This document shows positions 53,028-60,694 of a stretch of DNA of 64,000 nucleotides, in pieces (position 1 is the first letter of the stretch; each line of letters opens with the position of its first letter). The position numbers were made by a program, and so were the translations under genes. Source of the stretch: JADLGL01 sp050184415 (GTDB lineage: Bacteria; Pseudomonadota; Alphaproteobacteria; Rhizobiales; Kaistiaceae). Below the pieces are notes generated by a model. That model saw only the letters and a program-made list of their open reading frames with translations, was not told where the DNA came from and made no database searches. The stretch covers positions 1 to 64,000 of the forward strand of contig JBFXAJ010000012.1 of NCBI GenBank assembly GCA_050184415.1, in the 5' to 3' direction.

Positions 53028-54950
53028 CTATTGCGCGGTGGCCACCGTCTCCGGGAGCGCGAACACGTAGAGTGTCGAGCCCGCCCGGCGATAGCGCGCG
53101 GCGGCGTCGGGAGCGGCGTCGAAGTTGACGGCAGTGTTGTTGGAGGCCGCCGACGCGACCACCGCGAGATACTGCCGCCCGTCCGGGCCGGTGTAGGTGA
53201 TCGGCGTTCCCTCGAAGGACGAGCCGGTCCGGTACTCCCAGACGACGTTGCCATTGGTAGCGTCGAACCCGCGCACGACGCCCGTGTCCTGGCCGCCCTG
53301 GAACAGGAGGTCGCCGGCCGTCGCAAGGATCGGCGTGGCGCTGCCCTGGATCGACTGCCACGCCCAGACGGTATTGCCGGCAACCGGGTCGTTGGCCTGG
53401 AGCTGGGAGTTGTAGTCCACCAGCTGGCCGTCGAGGCCTGCCCGCGGGATCGGGTTCGCGCCGACCTGGACGCGCAGGCGATAGGCCTCGCCGGGCACGT
53501 AGTCGCCCGCTTCCATGCGCAGCACGGAGCAACTCGTGTTCGTCGCGGTGTAGAGGAGGCCCGTCCGGGGCGACCAGGCGTCGTTTTGCCAGTTGCGGGC
53601 TGATGTGCCCGGGCAATAGGCGACCTCGGTTCCGGTATAGTCGGGAACCGTCGTTCCGTCGGGACGGCGGCCGGGGTCGGCCTGCGTGTAGTTCCGGCGG
53701 TCCTCGACGTCGGTGAACATCCACTTGTCGATGTCGTAGAGAGCGCGGCCGGTCGCGAGGTCGACATAGGGCGCCGGGCGGATGTCCTGATACTCGAACA
53801 TCCAGGGCTCGTTGATGATCTCGCCAGTGGCGCGGTCCCAGACGTAGAAGATGCCGGAGCGCGAGGCCTTCACCGCAGTCTGCCGCATCGTGCCGCCGAT
53901 CTCGAGGTCGATGAGCGGGGTGATCAGCGGCTCGTCGAGATCCCACATGTCGGCGGGAGTGATGTTGTAGGCCCAGATCAGCTCGCCGGTGGTCGCGTCA
54001 CGGGCGAGCTGCCCGGCGCACCAGTTGTTGCGATAGTCGATGAGGCCGCCATTCTCGTCGAGATTCACGACGCCCCATTCACGGCGATAGTCCGGGTTCC
54101 ACGGACCGCAATTGCCGGTGGAATAGTAGAGGAGATTGATCTCCGGATCCCAGGTGAAATAGCCCCACACCGTGCCGCCGCCGCGGCGCCAGCTGTCGCC
54201 ATACCATGTGGTGAGCGAGCCGACCTTGTCGTCCTCGTAGAACGGATTGAAGCGCGGGCCGATGCCGACTTCATTGTCGGGGCCCATGGAGTACATGACC
54301 CACTGCAGATTGCCGTTGTCGATGTCGAAGGCCTGGATCTTGCCGCGGACGCCGTACTCGCCACCGGCATTGCCGGTGATGAAGAGGTTGTTCACGACGA
54401 GGCCGTTGCCGACGAGGGTCTCGCCGATGGAAATATCGGCGCCGACCGAGCGCCACAGGGCCTCGCCGGTTGCCGCATCAAGGCCGAACACCTGGCCGTC
54501 GAGTGTTTGGTAGAAGATCTTGCCTTCGGCGTAGTAGAGGGCGCGGGTCTGGGCGCCGCAGCACGCGACGCGGACCGCCTCCTCCATGTTCATGTCGGGG
54601 CGGAATTCCCACTTGATGAGACCGTCCTGCGTCAGGTCGAGGGCGTAGACGTAGTTCGGCTTCGGGGTCACGATGTACATCGTGTCGCCGATGACGATCG
54701 GCGGCGCTTCATGCTCGTCGAGGATGCCGAGCTGCCAGGTCCACGCGACCTGGAGCTGATCGACGTTGTCGAGGGTGATCTGGTTGAGTTCGGAGTAATT
54801 CCAGCCGTTGTAGGTGATCGACGGCATCAGGACGTTGGCCGGGTCGGCCGCGAGCGCGAGGACATCCTCATTGGCGCTGGCCGTCCCTGCGATGCCGTAG
54901 CCGCCGGCGACGGCCACGAGCGACGTCGTTGCTTTCAAGAATCTGCGCAA
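53028..54950 (-). CDS. PQQ-dependent alcohol dehydrogenase, paralogue 1
   Basis: A 640-residue periplasmic quinoprotein with a signal peptide (about residues 1-26, ending TASAN). It is of the methanol/ethanol dehydrogenase type, an eight-bladed propeller without a fused cytochrome. Metal and PQQ residues by motif: Glu198 (GGEYGVRG), Asn280 (STGNCGPWN), catalytic Asp337 and the extra Asp339 (WDLDEP). The pair Asp-x-Asp is the mark of lanthanide-dependent enzymes. Vicinal Cys130-131 are kept but in CCGAQTR. It starts with TTG, with a strong GGAGGAAAGA site. It is the most divergent of the three paralogues. Substrate unknown. Confidence 0.9.
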   Translation of the reverse strand: MRRFLKATTSLVAVAGGYGIAGTASANEDVLALAADPANVLMPSITYNGWNYSELNQITLDNVDQLQVAWTWQLGILDEHEAPPIVIGDTMYIVTPKPNYVYALDLTQDGLIKWEFRPDMNMEEAVRVACCGAQTRALYYAEGKIFYQTLDGQVFGLDAATGEALWRSVGADISIGETLVGNGLVVNNLFITGNAGGEYGVRGKIQAFDIDNGNLQWVMYSMGPDNEVGIGPRFNPFYEDDKVGSLTTWYGDSWRRGGGTVWGYFTWDPEINLLYYSTGNCGPWNPDYRREWGVVNLDENGGLIDYRNNWCAGQLARDATTGELIWAYNITPADMWDLDEPLITPLIDLEIGGTMRQTAVKASRSGIFYVWDRATGEIINEPWMFEYQDIRPAPYVDLATGRALYDIDKWMFTDVEDRRNYTQADPGRRPDGTTVPDYTGTEVAYCPGTSARNWQNDAWSPRTGLLYTATNTSCSVLRMEAGDYVPGEAYRLRVQVGANPIPRAGLDGQLVDYNSQLQANDPVAGNTVWAWQSIQGSATPILATAGDLLFQGGQDTGVVRGFDATNGNVVWEYRTGSSFEGTPITYTGPDGRQYLAVVASAASNNTAVNFDAAPDAAARYRRAGSTLYVFALPETVATAQ

Positions 54951-55254
54951 TCTTTCCTCCCATATTGTTCAGTCGTGGTTTGCTTTGCTTGCACCACTGC
55001 TGTCAGTCAGGGTCTCGTCGAGGCGCCTCCTTTCCTGTGGCCCGCTGTTTCGCCAGGTGGAGTCTGGCGCGCGCCCGCCGAACGGGGCGCCTTCAGCCGG
55101 CGCAAACCAAAACGTCCCGGGGCTGCAATCTGAGGGCAGCCCGCGCTTGTGCTCAGGTTATCGGGCCGGCACGGCGTACCGGTCAGCTCCGATCGCCGGA
55201 GCAATCCACATGGTCCCGACGGCAGCAGCCATCGTCGCCACCGCGCCGCCATAA

Positions 55255-55267
55255 CCCGGACGGGGGA
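55255..55267. promoter_or_regulatory. Shared PQQ-gene box, site 1a
   Basis: CCCGGACGGGGGA, fitting the consensus CCCGnnC(A/G)GG(T/G)GA found twice upstream of each of the three dehydrogenase genes. The core is a CCCG/CGGG dyad. It lies 305 bases upstream of the start of paralogue 1. Proposed operator; not proven. Confidence 0.35.
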
Positions 55268-55412
55268 ATTGGCGACCTCGATCATCGCAACATGATCGAT
55301 CCGGGGTGTCAATCGCGCGGAGGCGTTGATTTCACGAGGTTCAGAGGCCTACGCGGCAGCTCCGGTCCGCTCACGATCTGATTTCTGGAGGCAGCTACGG
55401 ACAGCTGATTGA

Positions 55413-55425
55413 CCCGTGCGGGGGA
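55413..55425. promoter_or_regulatory. Shared PQQ-gene box, site 1b
   Basis: CCCGTGCGGGGGA, second copy upstream of paralogue 1. It is preceded by TTGA, as is site 3a. Proposed operator. Confidence 0.35.
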
Positions 55426-55496
55426 TCGTCCGTCTCGGCACGCTGTCCGGCCGCGGTGAATGCCGTGCTACGCTGAGCCTCGCACCGAAGGCGGCC

Positions 55497-55667
55497 ATGG
55501 ACAAGACCGAGCGGCTTTTCTCCGTCATGGACGCGCTGCGCCGCCATCGCCGTCCGGTCACCGCGGCCGAGCTGGCGGCCGAGCAGAGCGTCTCGGTCCG
55601 GACGCTCTATCGCGATGTCCAGACCCTCATCGGCCGCGACGGGCGCCGGCCATCGCGAGCTGCCTAA
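55497..55667 (+). pseudogene. Truncated YafY-type (HTH-WYL) regulator fragment
   Basis: The reading frame begins MDKTERLFSVMDALRRHRRP and continues VTAAELAAEQSVSVRTLYRD, the complete HTH_11 DNA-binding domain of YafY-like regulators. It is lost after QTLIGRDG and stops. The WYL ligand domain (over 200 residues in intact relatives) is absent. Epoxide hydrolase debris follows directly, so a deletion joined two genes. A short DNA-binding peptide could still be made. Confidence 0.65.
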
Positions 55668-55878
55668 TCCGACGCCCACGGCCGGCGTGATCTTCCCGGA
55701 CGATTTCCGCTCGGTCCGTGCCTTTGCGGCGCGTTCGAACAACGTCGTGCTGGACGGAGATGCCGCGCGGCGGCCATTTCGCAGCGGTCGGCGAACCCGC
55801 TCTCCTGGTCGGGGAAATGCGCGCCTTCTTCCCGACCGTCGCCTGGTCGAAGTCGGATGTTCCGACTTCGACCAGTAA
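55668..55878 (+). pseudogene. C-terminal remnant of an epoxide hydrolase
   Basis: One frame reads PTAGVIFPDDFRSVRAFAAR then SNNVV. After a shift near 55751 the next frame reads WTEMPRGGHFAAVGEPALLV and then GEMRAFFP. Joined, this is the end of an alpha/beta-hydrolase-fold epoxide hydrolase, where the His of GGHFAA is the catalytic base. The rest of the gene, including the nucleophile region, is missing. Confidence 0.6.
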
Positions 55879-55902
55879 GTCCATTCCCCTAGGGAAAAAA
55901 GA

Positions 55903-55928
55903 GGCGGAGCGGGGGTAGCCGCTCCGCC
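55903..55928 (-). terminator. Terminator of PQQ dehydrogenase 2
   Basis: GGCGGAGCGG, loop GGGTAG, CCGCTCCGCC on the plus strand. On the minus strand the stem is followed by TCTTTTTTCCC, a good U-tract. A second stem (GAGCC..CGGGC / GCCCG..GGCTC) lies at 55941-55966, closer to the gene. Confidence 0.88.
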
Positions 55929-55979
55929 CTCAGGAGGGTCGAGCCACGGGCTCTCGCCCGCGGCTCAGCCTTGTTCGAA

Positions 55980-57917
55980 CTATTGCGCAGCCACGGTTTC
56001 CGGCAGGGCGAACACGTAGAGCGTGCTGCCCGAGCGGCGGTAGCGGTTGGCGTTGTCCGGCGTCGCGTCGATGGCGACGGCGGTGTTGGTGGCGGCCGAC
56101 GACGCGATGATCGCGAGGTACTGGCGGCCGTCGGGGCCGATATAGGTGATCGGCGACTGATTGAACCGCGAGCCGGTGCGGAACTCCCACACGATCTCGC
56201 CGTTCGTCGCGTTGAACGCGCGGAGCACGCCCTTGTCGACGCCGCCCTGGAACAGGAGGTCGGTGGCGGTCGCCATGATCGGCATCTGGTTGCCCTGGGT
56301 CCAGCCATGGCGCCAGGCGAAGGCATTGCCCTCGACGTCGATGGCGCCGAGGAAGCCGCCGGCGAACTCGGCGTCGGCCGGGATCAGCTCGCCGTAATTG
56401 TCGGCGGTGTGGTCCGGATAGGCGCGCGGGATCGCGGCCGTGCCGGCGCCGCGCTGCAGCGTGTAGCCTTCGCCGGGGGTGAACTCACCCTCGATGACGA
56501 CTTCGGTGCGGCAGCCGACCTGGTAGGCCGTGTAGAGCATGCCGGTGCGCGGCGAGTAGGCATCGTTCTGCCAGTTGCGGGCGTTGATCGACGGGCAGAC
56601 AGTGACTTCGGTACCGGTGTAGTCGGTCACCGTCGTGCCGTCGGGGAGACGGCCCGGATCGGCCTCGGTGTAGTTCCGGCGGTCCTCGACGTTGGTGAAG
56701 GTCCAGGCGTCGATGTTCTGCCGGGCACGGCCGGTCTCGAGATTGTAGCCGTTCGACCAGTTCACATAGACCGTCGGCCACGGGTCGTTCAGCAACTCGC
56801 CGGTGTCCCGGTTCCACTGGAAGAAGTAGCCGTTGCGAGCCGAGCGGATGACCGCGTCGACGCCATTGACGGTGACGAGCGGGTTGATCAGCGGCTCGTC
56901 ATAGTCCCACGGATCGGCCGGGGTGTTGTTGAACGCCCAGATCAGCTCGCCGGTGGTGGCATCGCGCGCAAGGGTCGAGGCGCACCAGTTGTTGCGGTAG
57001 TCGACGAGGCCGCCGTCTTCGTCGAGCGTGACCACGCCCCACTCACGACGGTAGTCCGGGTTCCACGGACCGCAATTGCCGGTGGAGTAGTAGAAGGCGT
57101 TCCGCTCGAGGTCGGCGGTGATGTAGCCCCACACGGTACCGCCGCCACGACGCCAGCTGTCGCCGTACCAGGTCGACAGCGAGTCCTGGTTGTCGGGGTA
57201 GTGCGCCTGGTAGGCGGCGCCGATGCCGACTTCGTTGTCCGGGCCCATGTTGTACATGACCCACTGCAGCTGTCCGGAGTTGATGTCGAACGCCTGGACC
57301 TTGCCGCGGACGCCGCGCTCGCCGCCGGCATTGCCGCCGATGAGGAGGTTGTTGACCACGACCATGTTGCCGACGGTGGTCTCACCGATCGACAGGTCGG
57401 CACCGACGGTGCGCCAGAGCGCCTCGCCGGTGGCCGCATCGAGGCCGAAGAACTGGCCGTCGAGCGTGTTGAAGAAGATCTTGCCCTCGGCATAGTTGAG
57501 GCCGCGGGTCTGGGCGCCGCAGCAGCCCTGGCGGGTTGCTTCCTCGACATTCATGTCGGGGCGGAATTCCCACTTGATGACGCCGTTCTGGGTCAGGTCG
57601 AGCGCGTACACGTAGTTCGGCTTCGGCGAGACGATGTACATGGTGTCGCCGACGACGAGCGGCGAAGCCTCGTGCGAATCGAGGATGCCGACCTGCCACG
57701 TCCACGCGACCTGGAGGTCGGTGACGTTGTCGAGCGTGATCTGGTCGAGCAGCGAGTAGTTCCAGCCGGCATAGTTGATCGACGGCATCACGACGTTCGC
57801 CGGATCGGCAACGAGCGCGACGACGTCGTCATTGGCGAGCGCGGAGCCCGCAATGCCGCAGCCGGCCGCGACGGCCGCCAGCGACGCGGACGCGCGCAAA
57901 GTAGTGCGTAAAGACAT
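55980..57917 (-). CDS. PQQ-dependent alcohol dehydrogenase, paralogue 2
   Basis: A 645-residue periplasmic quinoprotein, with a signal peptide to about ALAN (residue 29). Motifs: vicinal Cys132-133 in CCGAQTRGL, Glu200 (GGERGVRG), Asn281 (STGNCGPWN), catalytic Asp338 plus Asp340 (WDYDEP), again the lanthanide-type pair. Cys282 next to the metal-binding Asn and Cys312 (NNWC) are shared with the other two. It is nearly identical to paralogue 3 over long stretches, so the pair arose by a recent duplication. The ATG has GGAGGAAGAGG upstream; an in-frame ATG 51 bases earlier is unlikely. Confidence 0.92.
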   Translation of the reverse strand: MSLRTTLRASASLAAVAAGCGIAGSALANDDVVALVADPANVVMPSINYAGWNYSLLDQITLDNVTDLQVAWTWQVGILDSHEASPLVVGDTMYIVSPKPNYVYALDLTQNGVIKWEFRPDMNVEEATRQGCCGAQTRGLNYAEGKIFFNTLDGQFFGLDAATGEALWRTVGADLSIGETTVGNMVVVNNLLIGGNAGGERGVRGKVQAFDINSGQLQWVMYNMGPDNEVGIGAAYQAHYPDNQDSLSTWYGDSWRRGGGTVWGYITADLERNAFYYSTGNCGPWNPDYRREWGVVTLDEDGGLVDYRNNWCASTLARDATTGELIWAFNNTPADPWDYDEPLINPLVTVNGVDAVIRSARNGYFFQWNRDTGELLNDPWPTVYVNWSNGYNLETGRARQNIDAWTFTNVEDRRNYTEADPGRLPDGTTVTDYTGTEVTVCPSINARNWQNDAYSPRTGMLYTAYQVGCRTEVVIEGEFTPGEGYTLQRGAGTAAIPRAYPDHTADNYGELIPADAEFAGGFLGAIDVEGNAFAWRHGWTQGNQMPIMATATDLLFQGGVDKGVLRAFNATNGEIVWEFRTGSRFNQSPITYIGPDGRQYLAIIASSAATNTAVAIDATPDNANRYRRSGSTLYVFALPETVAAQ

Positions 57918-58047
57918 ACCCTCTTCCTCCGGAGTTGTTCTGCTTTCAGCGCTTTTGTTGTTCGTCACGGCGAACGCCGCGCAAATCGCGCGGTCAGGCC
58001 CCCATGGCGGACCCGGAAGGTAGGGCTGGGCGGACGGAGTGTCTTAC

Positions 58048-58060
58048 CCCGGTCAGGTGA
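58048..58060. promoter_or_regulatory. Shared PQQ-gene box, site 2a
   Basis: CCCGGTCAGGTGA, 131 bases upstream of the start of paralogue 2. The surrounding TGTCTTACCCCGGTCAGGTG resembles site 3a (TGTCTTGACCCGCCCAGGTG), so the likeness extends beyond the 13-base box. Proposed operator. Confidence 0.45.
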
Positions 58061-58216
58061 CAGCCGACGCCGCCGCTCGGGCAGGCTCCGGAACACCGCT
58101 CGGAATGGCCAAGACCGGGAAAACCGAAGGAAATGATTAGGGCGACGAATACCCCGTAGATGTCTTGAGCCGGCTTATCTCCGGCCGGGGGGCCAATCGG
58201 CGAGTTGGTTAACTAA

Positions 58217-58229
58217 CCCGTTCGGGTGA
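58217..58229. promoter_or_regulatory. Shared PQQ-gene box, site 2b
   Basis: CCCGTTCGGGTGA, 300 bases upstream of paralogue 2. The core ACCCG-TT-CGGGT is a perfect dyad. The same 13 bases recur at 60538 upstream of paralogue 3. Proposed operator. Confidence 0.45.
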
Positions 58230-58333
58230 CAGGACCGATCGCATGCAATCGAACTTGTGATCGCATCCGTCTCTGCGCGGTGCCGGTGGCGGAGGAGGGA
58301 GGGTATGTGGAGGTCCACCTCCGCCACCGATTG

Positions 58334-58368
58334 CCGGCCCCGGGCTCGCGCTGAAAAGCCGGGGCCGG
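58334..58368 (-). terminator. Hairpin after PQQ dehydrogenase 3
   Basis: CCGGCCCCGG, 15-base loop, CCGGGGCCGG: a perfect 10-bp GC stem nine bases after the stop of paralogue 3. No U-tract follows on the minus strand, so it may protect the 3' end or act with Rho rather than terminate alone. A smaller GGAGGT/ACCTCC stem lies just beyond. Confidence 0.6.
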
Positions 58369-58376
58369 GCATCCGG

Positions 58377-60314
58377 CTACATCGCTCCGGCGACCGCGTC
58401 GGGGAGGGCGAACACGTACAGGGTGCTGCCCGAGCGACGGTACCGGTTGGCGTTGTCCGGAGCCGCGTCGTAGGCCACGGCCGTGTTGGTGGCCGCGTTC
58501 GAGGCGATGATCGCGAGGTACTGCTTGCCGTCATGCAGATAGGTGATCGGCGACTGCTGGAACTGCGAGCCGGTGCGGAACTCCCACACGATGTCGCCGT
58601 TCGTCGCGTTCAGCGCCCGCATGACACCCTTGTCGTCACCGCCCTGGAACAGGAGGTCGCCGGCCGTGGCCATGATCGGGTTCTGGTTGCCTTGCTGCCA
58701 CGGATGCCGCCAGGCGAAATCGTTGCCTTCGACGTCGATGGCGCCGAGGAAGCCGCCGGCGAAATCGGCACCGGCTTCGACGTTCTCGCCGTAGTTGGCG
58801 GCGTTGTGGTCGGGGAACGGCCGCGGGATCGGAGGCGTGCCGGCGCCGCGCACCAGCGTGTAGCCCTCGCCGGGGGTGAACTCGCCCTCGGTCACGACCT
58901 GGGCGCGGCAGCCGATGACGTAGGCCGTGTAGAGAAGGCCCGTCCGCGGCGAGTAGGCGTCGTTCATCCAGTTGCGGGCGTTGATCGACGGGCAGACGTC
59001 AACCTCGGTGCCGGTGTAGTCGGTCACGGTGGTGCCGTCGGCGTTCCGGCCGGGATCGACCTGGGTGTACATCCGGCGATCGTCCACGTCGGTGAACATC
59101 CAGGTGTCGATGTTCATCCGGGCGCGGCCGGTCTCGAGGTTGTAGCCGTTCGACCAGTTCACATAGACCGTCGGGAACGGGTCGTTGATGAGCTCGCCCG
59201 TGTCGCGGTCCCACTCGAAGAAGTAGCCGTTGCGAGCCGAGCGGATGACCGCGTCGGTGCCGTTGACGGTGACGAGCGGGTTGATCAGCGGCTCGTCATA
59301 GTCCCACGCGTCGGCCGGCGTGTTGTTGAACGCCCAGATCAGCTCGCCGGTGGTGGCATTGCGGGCGAGGGTCGAGGCGCACCAGTTGTTGCGGTAGTCG
59401 ACGAGGCCGCCGTCCTCATCGAGGTTCACGACGCCCCATTCACGACGGTAGTCCGGGTTCCACGGACCGCAATTGCCAGTCGAATAGTAGAAAGCGTTCC
59501 GCTCGAGATCGGCGGTGAAGTAGCCCCACACGGTGCCGCCGCCACGGCGCCAGGAATCGCCGTACCATGTCGAAAGCGACGTCTGGTTGTCGGGGTAGAA
59601 GGCCTGGTAGTTCGGGCCGATGCCGACTTCGTTGTCCGGGCCCATGTTGTACATGACCCACTGGAGCTGCCCGGTGTTGATGTCGAACGCCTGGACCTTG
59701 CCGCGGACGCCGCGCTCGCCGCCGGCATTGCCGCCGATGAGGAGATCGCCGACGACGATCTGGTTGCCGACGGTGGTCTCACCGATCGACAGGTCGCCGC
59801 CGACGGTGCGCCAGAGCGCCTCACCGGTCTCGGCGTCAAGGCCGAAGAACTGGCCGTCGAGGGTGTTGAAGAAGATCTTGCCCTCGGCGTAGTTGAGGCC
59901 GCGGGTCTGGGCACCGCAGCAGCCCTGACGGGTCGCCTCCTCGACATTCATGTCGGGGCGGAATTCCCACTTGATGACGCCGTTCTGGGTCAGGTCGAGC
60001 GCATAGACGTAGTTCGGCTTCGGCGAGACGATGTACATCGTGTCGCCGACCACGAGCGGCGAGGCCTCGTGCGAATCGAGGATGCCGACCTGCCAGGTCC
60101 AGGCGACCTGAAGATCCGCCACGTTATCGAGCGTGATCTGGTCGAGTTCCGAGTAGTTCCAGCCGGCGTAGTTGATCGACGGCATCACCACGTTTGCCGG
60201 ATCGTTCGACAGCGCGACGACGTCATCATTGGCGAGCGCCGAGCCCGCAATGCCGCAGCCGGCCGCGACCGCGGCCAGTGATGCGGACGCGCGCAGAGAC
60301 TTGCGCAGGGACAT
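58377..60314 (-). CDS. PQQ-dependent alcohol dehydrogenase, paralogue 3
   Basis: A 645-residue periplasmic quinoprotein, very close to paralogue 2: same signal peptide (ASASLAAVAAGCGIAGSALA), same motifs at the same positions (CCGAQTRGL at 132-133, Glu200, Asn281, Asp338 and Asp340 in WDYDEP). The C-terminal end differs slightly (ALPDAVAGAM). Like the others it lacks a cytochrome domain, so a separate electron acceptor is needed. The ATG at 60314 has GGAGGAAAAGG upstream; the open frame beyond it to 60659 is not coding. It has its own upstream region and 3' hairpin. Confidence 0.92.
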   Translation of the reverse strand: MSLRKSLRASASLAAVAAGCGIAGSALANDDVVALSNDPANVVMPSINYAGWNYSELDQITLDNVADLQVAWTWQVGILDSHEASPLVVGDTMYIVSPKPNYVYALDLTQNGVIKWEFRPDMNVEEATRQGCCGAQTRGLNYAEGKIFFNTLDGQFFGLDAETGEALWRTVGGDLSIGETTVGNQIVVGDLLIGGNAGGERGVRGKVQAFDINTGQLQWVMYNMGPDNEVGIGPNYQAFYPDNQTSLSTWYGDSWRRGGGTVWGYFTADLERNAFYYSTGNCGPWNPDYRREWGVVNLDEDGGLVDYRNNWCASTLARNATTGELIWAFNNTPADAWDYDEPLINPLVTVNGTDAVIRSARNGYFFEWDRDTGELINDPFPTVYVNWSNGYNLETGRARMNIDTWMFTDVDDRRMYTQVDPGRNADGTTVTDYTGTEVDVCPSINARNWMNDAYSPRTGLLYTAYVIGCRAQVVTEGEFTPGEGYTLVRGAGTPPIPRPFPDHNAANYGENVEAGADFAGGFLGAIDVEGNDFAWRHPWQQGNQNPIMATAGDLLFQGGDDKGVMRALNATNGDIVWEFRTGSQFQQSPITYLHDGKQYLAIIASNAATNTAVAYDAAPDNANRYRRSGSTLYVFALPDAVAGAM

Positions 60315-60454
60315 GCCCTTTTCCTCCGTGATTGTTCGATTGCTAGCGCAATTTGCTTGTTGGTTACCCGCTGCAACGGCAAGCCGCAGCAACGCTGCAG
60401 TTCCCGCCCCTCGGTGAGGCCGGAACCTATGGAGGTACAGAATATCTGTCTTGA

Positions 60455-60467
60455 CCCGCCCAGGTGA
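60455..60467. promoter_or_regulatory. Shared PQQ-gene box, site 3a
   Basis: CCCGCCCAGGTGA, 141 bases upstream of paralogue 3, nearly the same distance as site 2a from paralogue 2 (131). Preceded by TGTCTTGA. Proposed operator. Confidence 0.45.
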
Positions 60468-60537
60468 GATCAGCGTGTTGCCGAGAATTCCGCCTTTAAT
60501 ACCGAAAAATACCGCAAACGGGGCAAATAGACCGTGG

Positions 60538-60550
60538 CCCGTTCGGGTGA
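60538..60550. promoter_or_regulatory. Shared PQQ-gene box, site 3b
   Basis: CCCGTTCGGGTGA, identical to site 2b, 224 bases upstream of paralogue 3. Proposed operator. Confidence 0.45.
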
Positions 60551-60694
60551 ATATCAGCGCAATCCCGTGCCGGGGCGGGCCATCGGCGTGACGATCGTGC
60601 GAGCGGCTTACCCAAATCAGGGAGCGATAGGGGCCAAAGTCACGACACTGTGCGAACATCGTGAGGGTCCATAACGGACCATCGGAGGACGCCG

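Larger units (their letters stand above)
54951..55496. promoter_or_regulatory. Upstream region of PQQ dehydrogenase 1
   Basis: No gene is evident in this 546-base stretch. It holds the ribosome site of the minus-strand dehydrogenase gene at its left end, an inverted repeat CGATCAT-cgcaac-ATGATCG at 55279-55298, and two copies of the shared 13-bp box at 55255 and 55413. No clear -35/-10 pair was found by eye. Confidence 0.5.
57918..58376. promoter_or_regulatory. Upstream region of PQQ dehydrogenase 2
   Basis: No gene in 459 bases. The left end has the ribosome site of paralogue 2. Two shared boxes lie at 58048 and 58217. The right end has the hairpin after paralogue 3 (58334-58368). A GGTTAACTAACC-like dyad (GGTTAACTAACCCG, near 58207) abuts the second box. 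Confidence 0.5.
60315..60694. promoter_or_regulatory. Divergent upstream region of PQQ dehydrogenase 3 and GNAT gene
   Basis: A 380-base gap without a gene. It should hold promoters for both the dehydrogenase (minus) and the acetyltransferase (plus). Two shared boxes lie at 60455 and 60538. An AT-richer patch (TTTAATACCGAAAAATACCG, near 60495) lies between them. Confidence 0.5.

Noticed and set aside
55971..60281. Very long plus-strand frames (646 and 674 codons) opposite PQQ dehydrogenases 2 and 3
   Set aside because: They resemble each other only because the genes on the other strand are duplicated; no signal, start site or motif supports them.
53028..60314. Calling the genes xoxF or exaF
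   Set aside because: The motifs fit lanthanide-type quinoproteins but differ from both at several conserved places, and no partner genes are present, so a named symbol would overstate the evidence.
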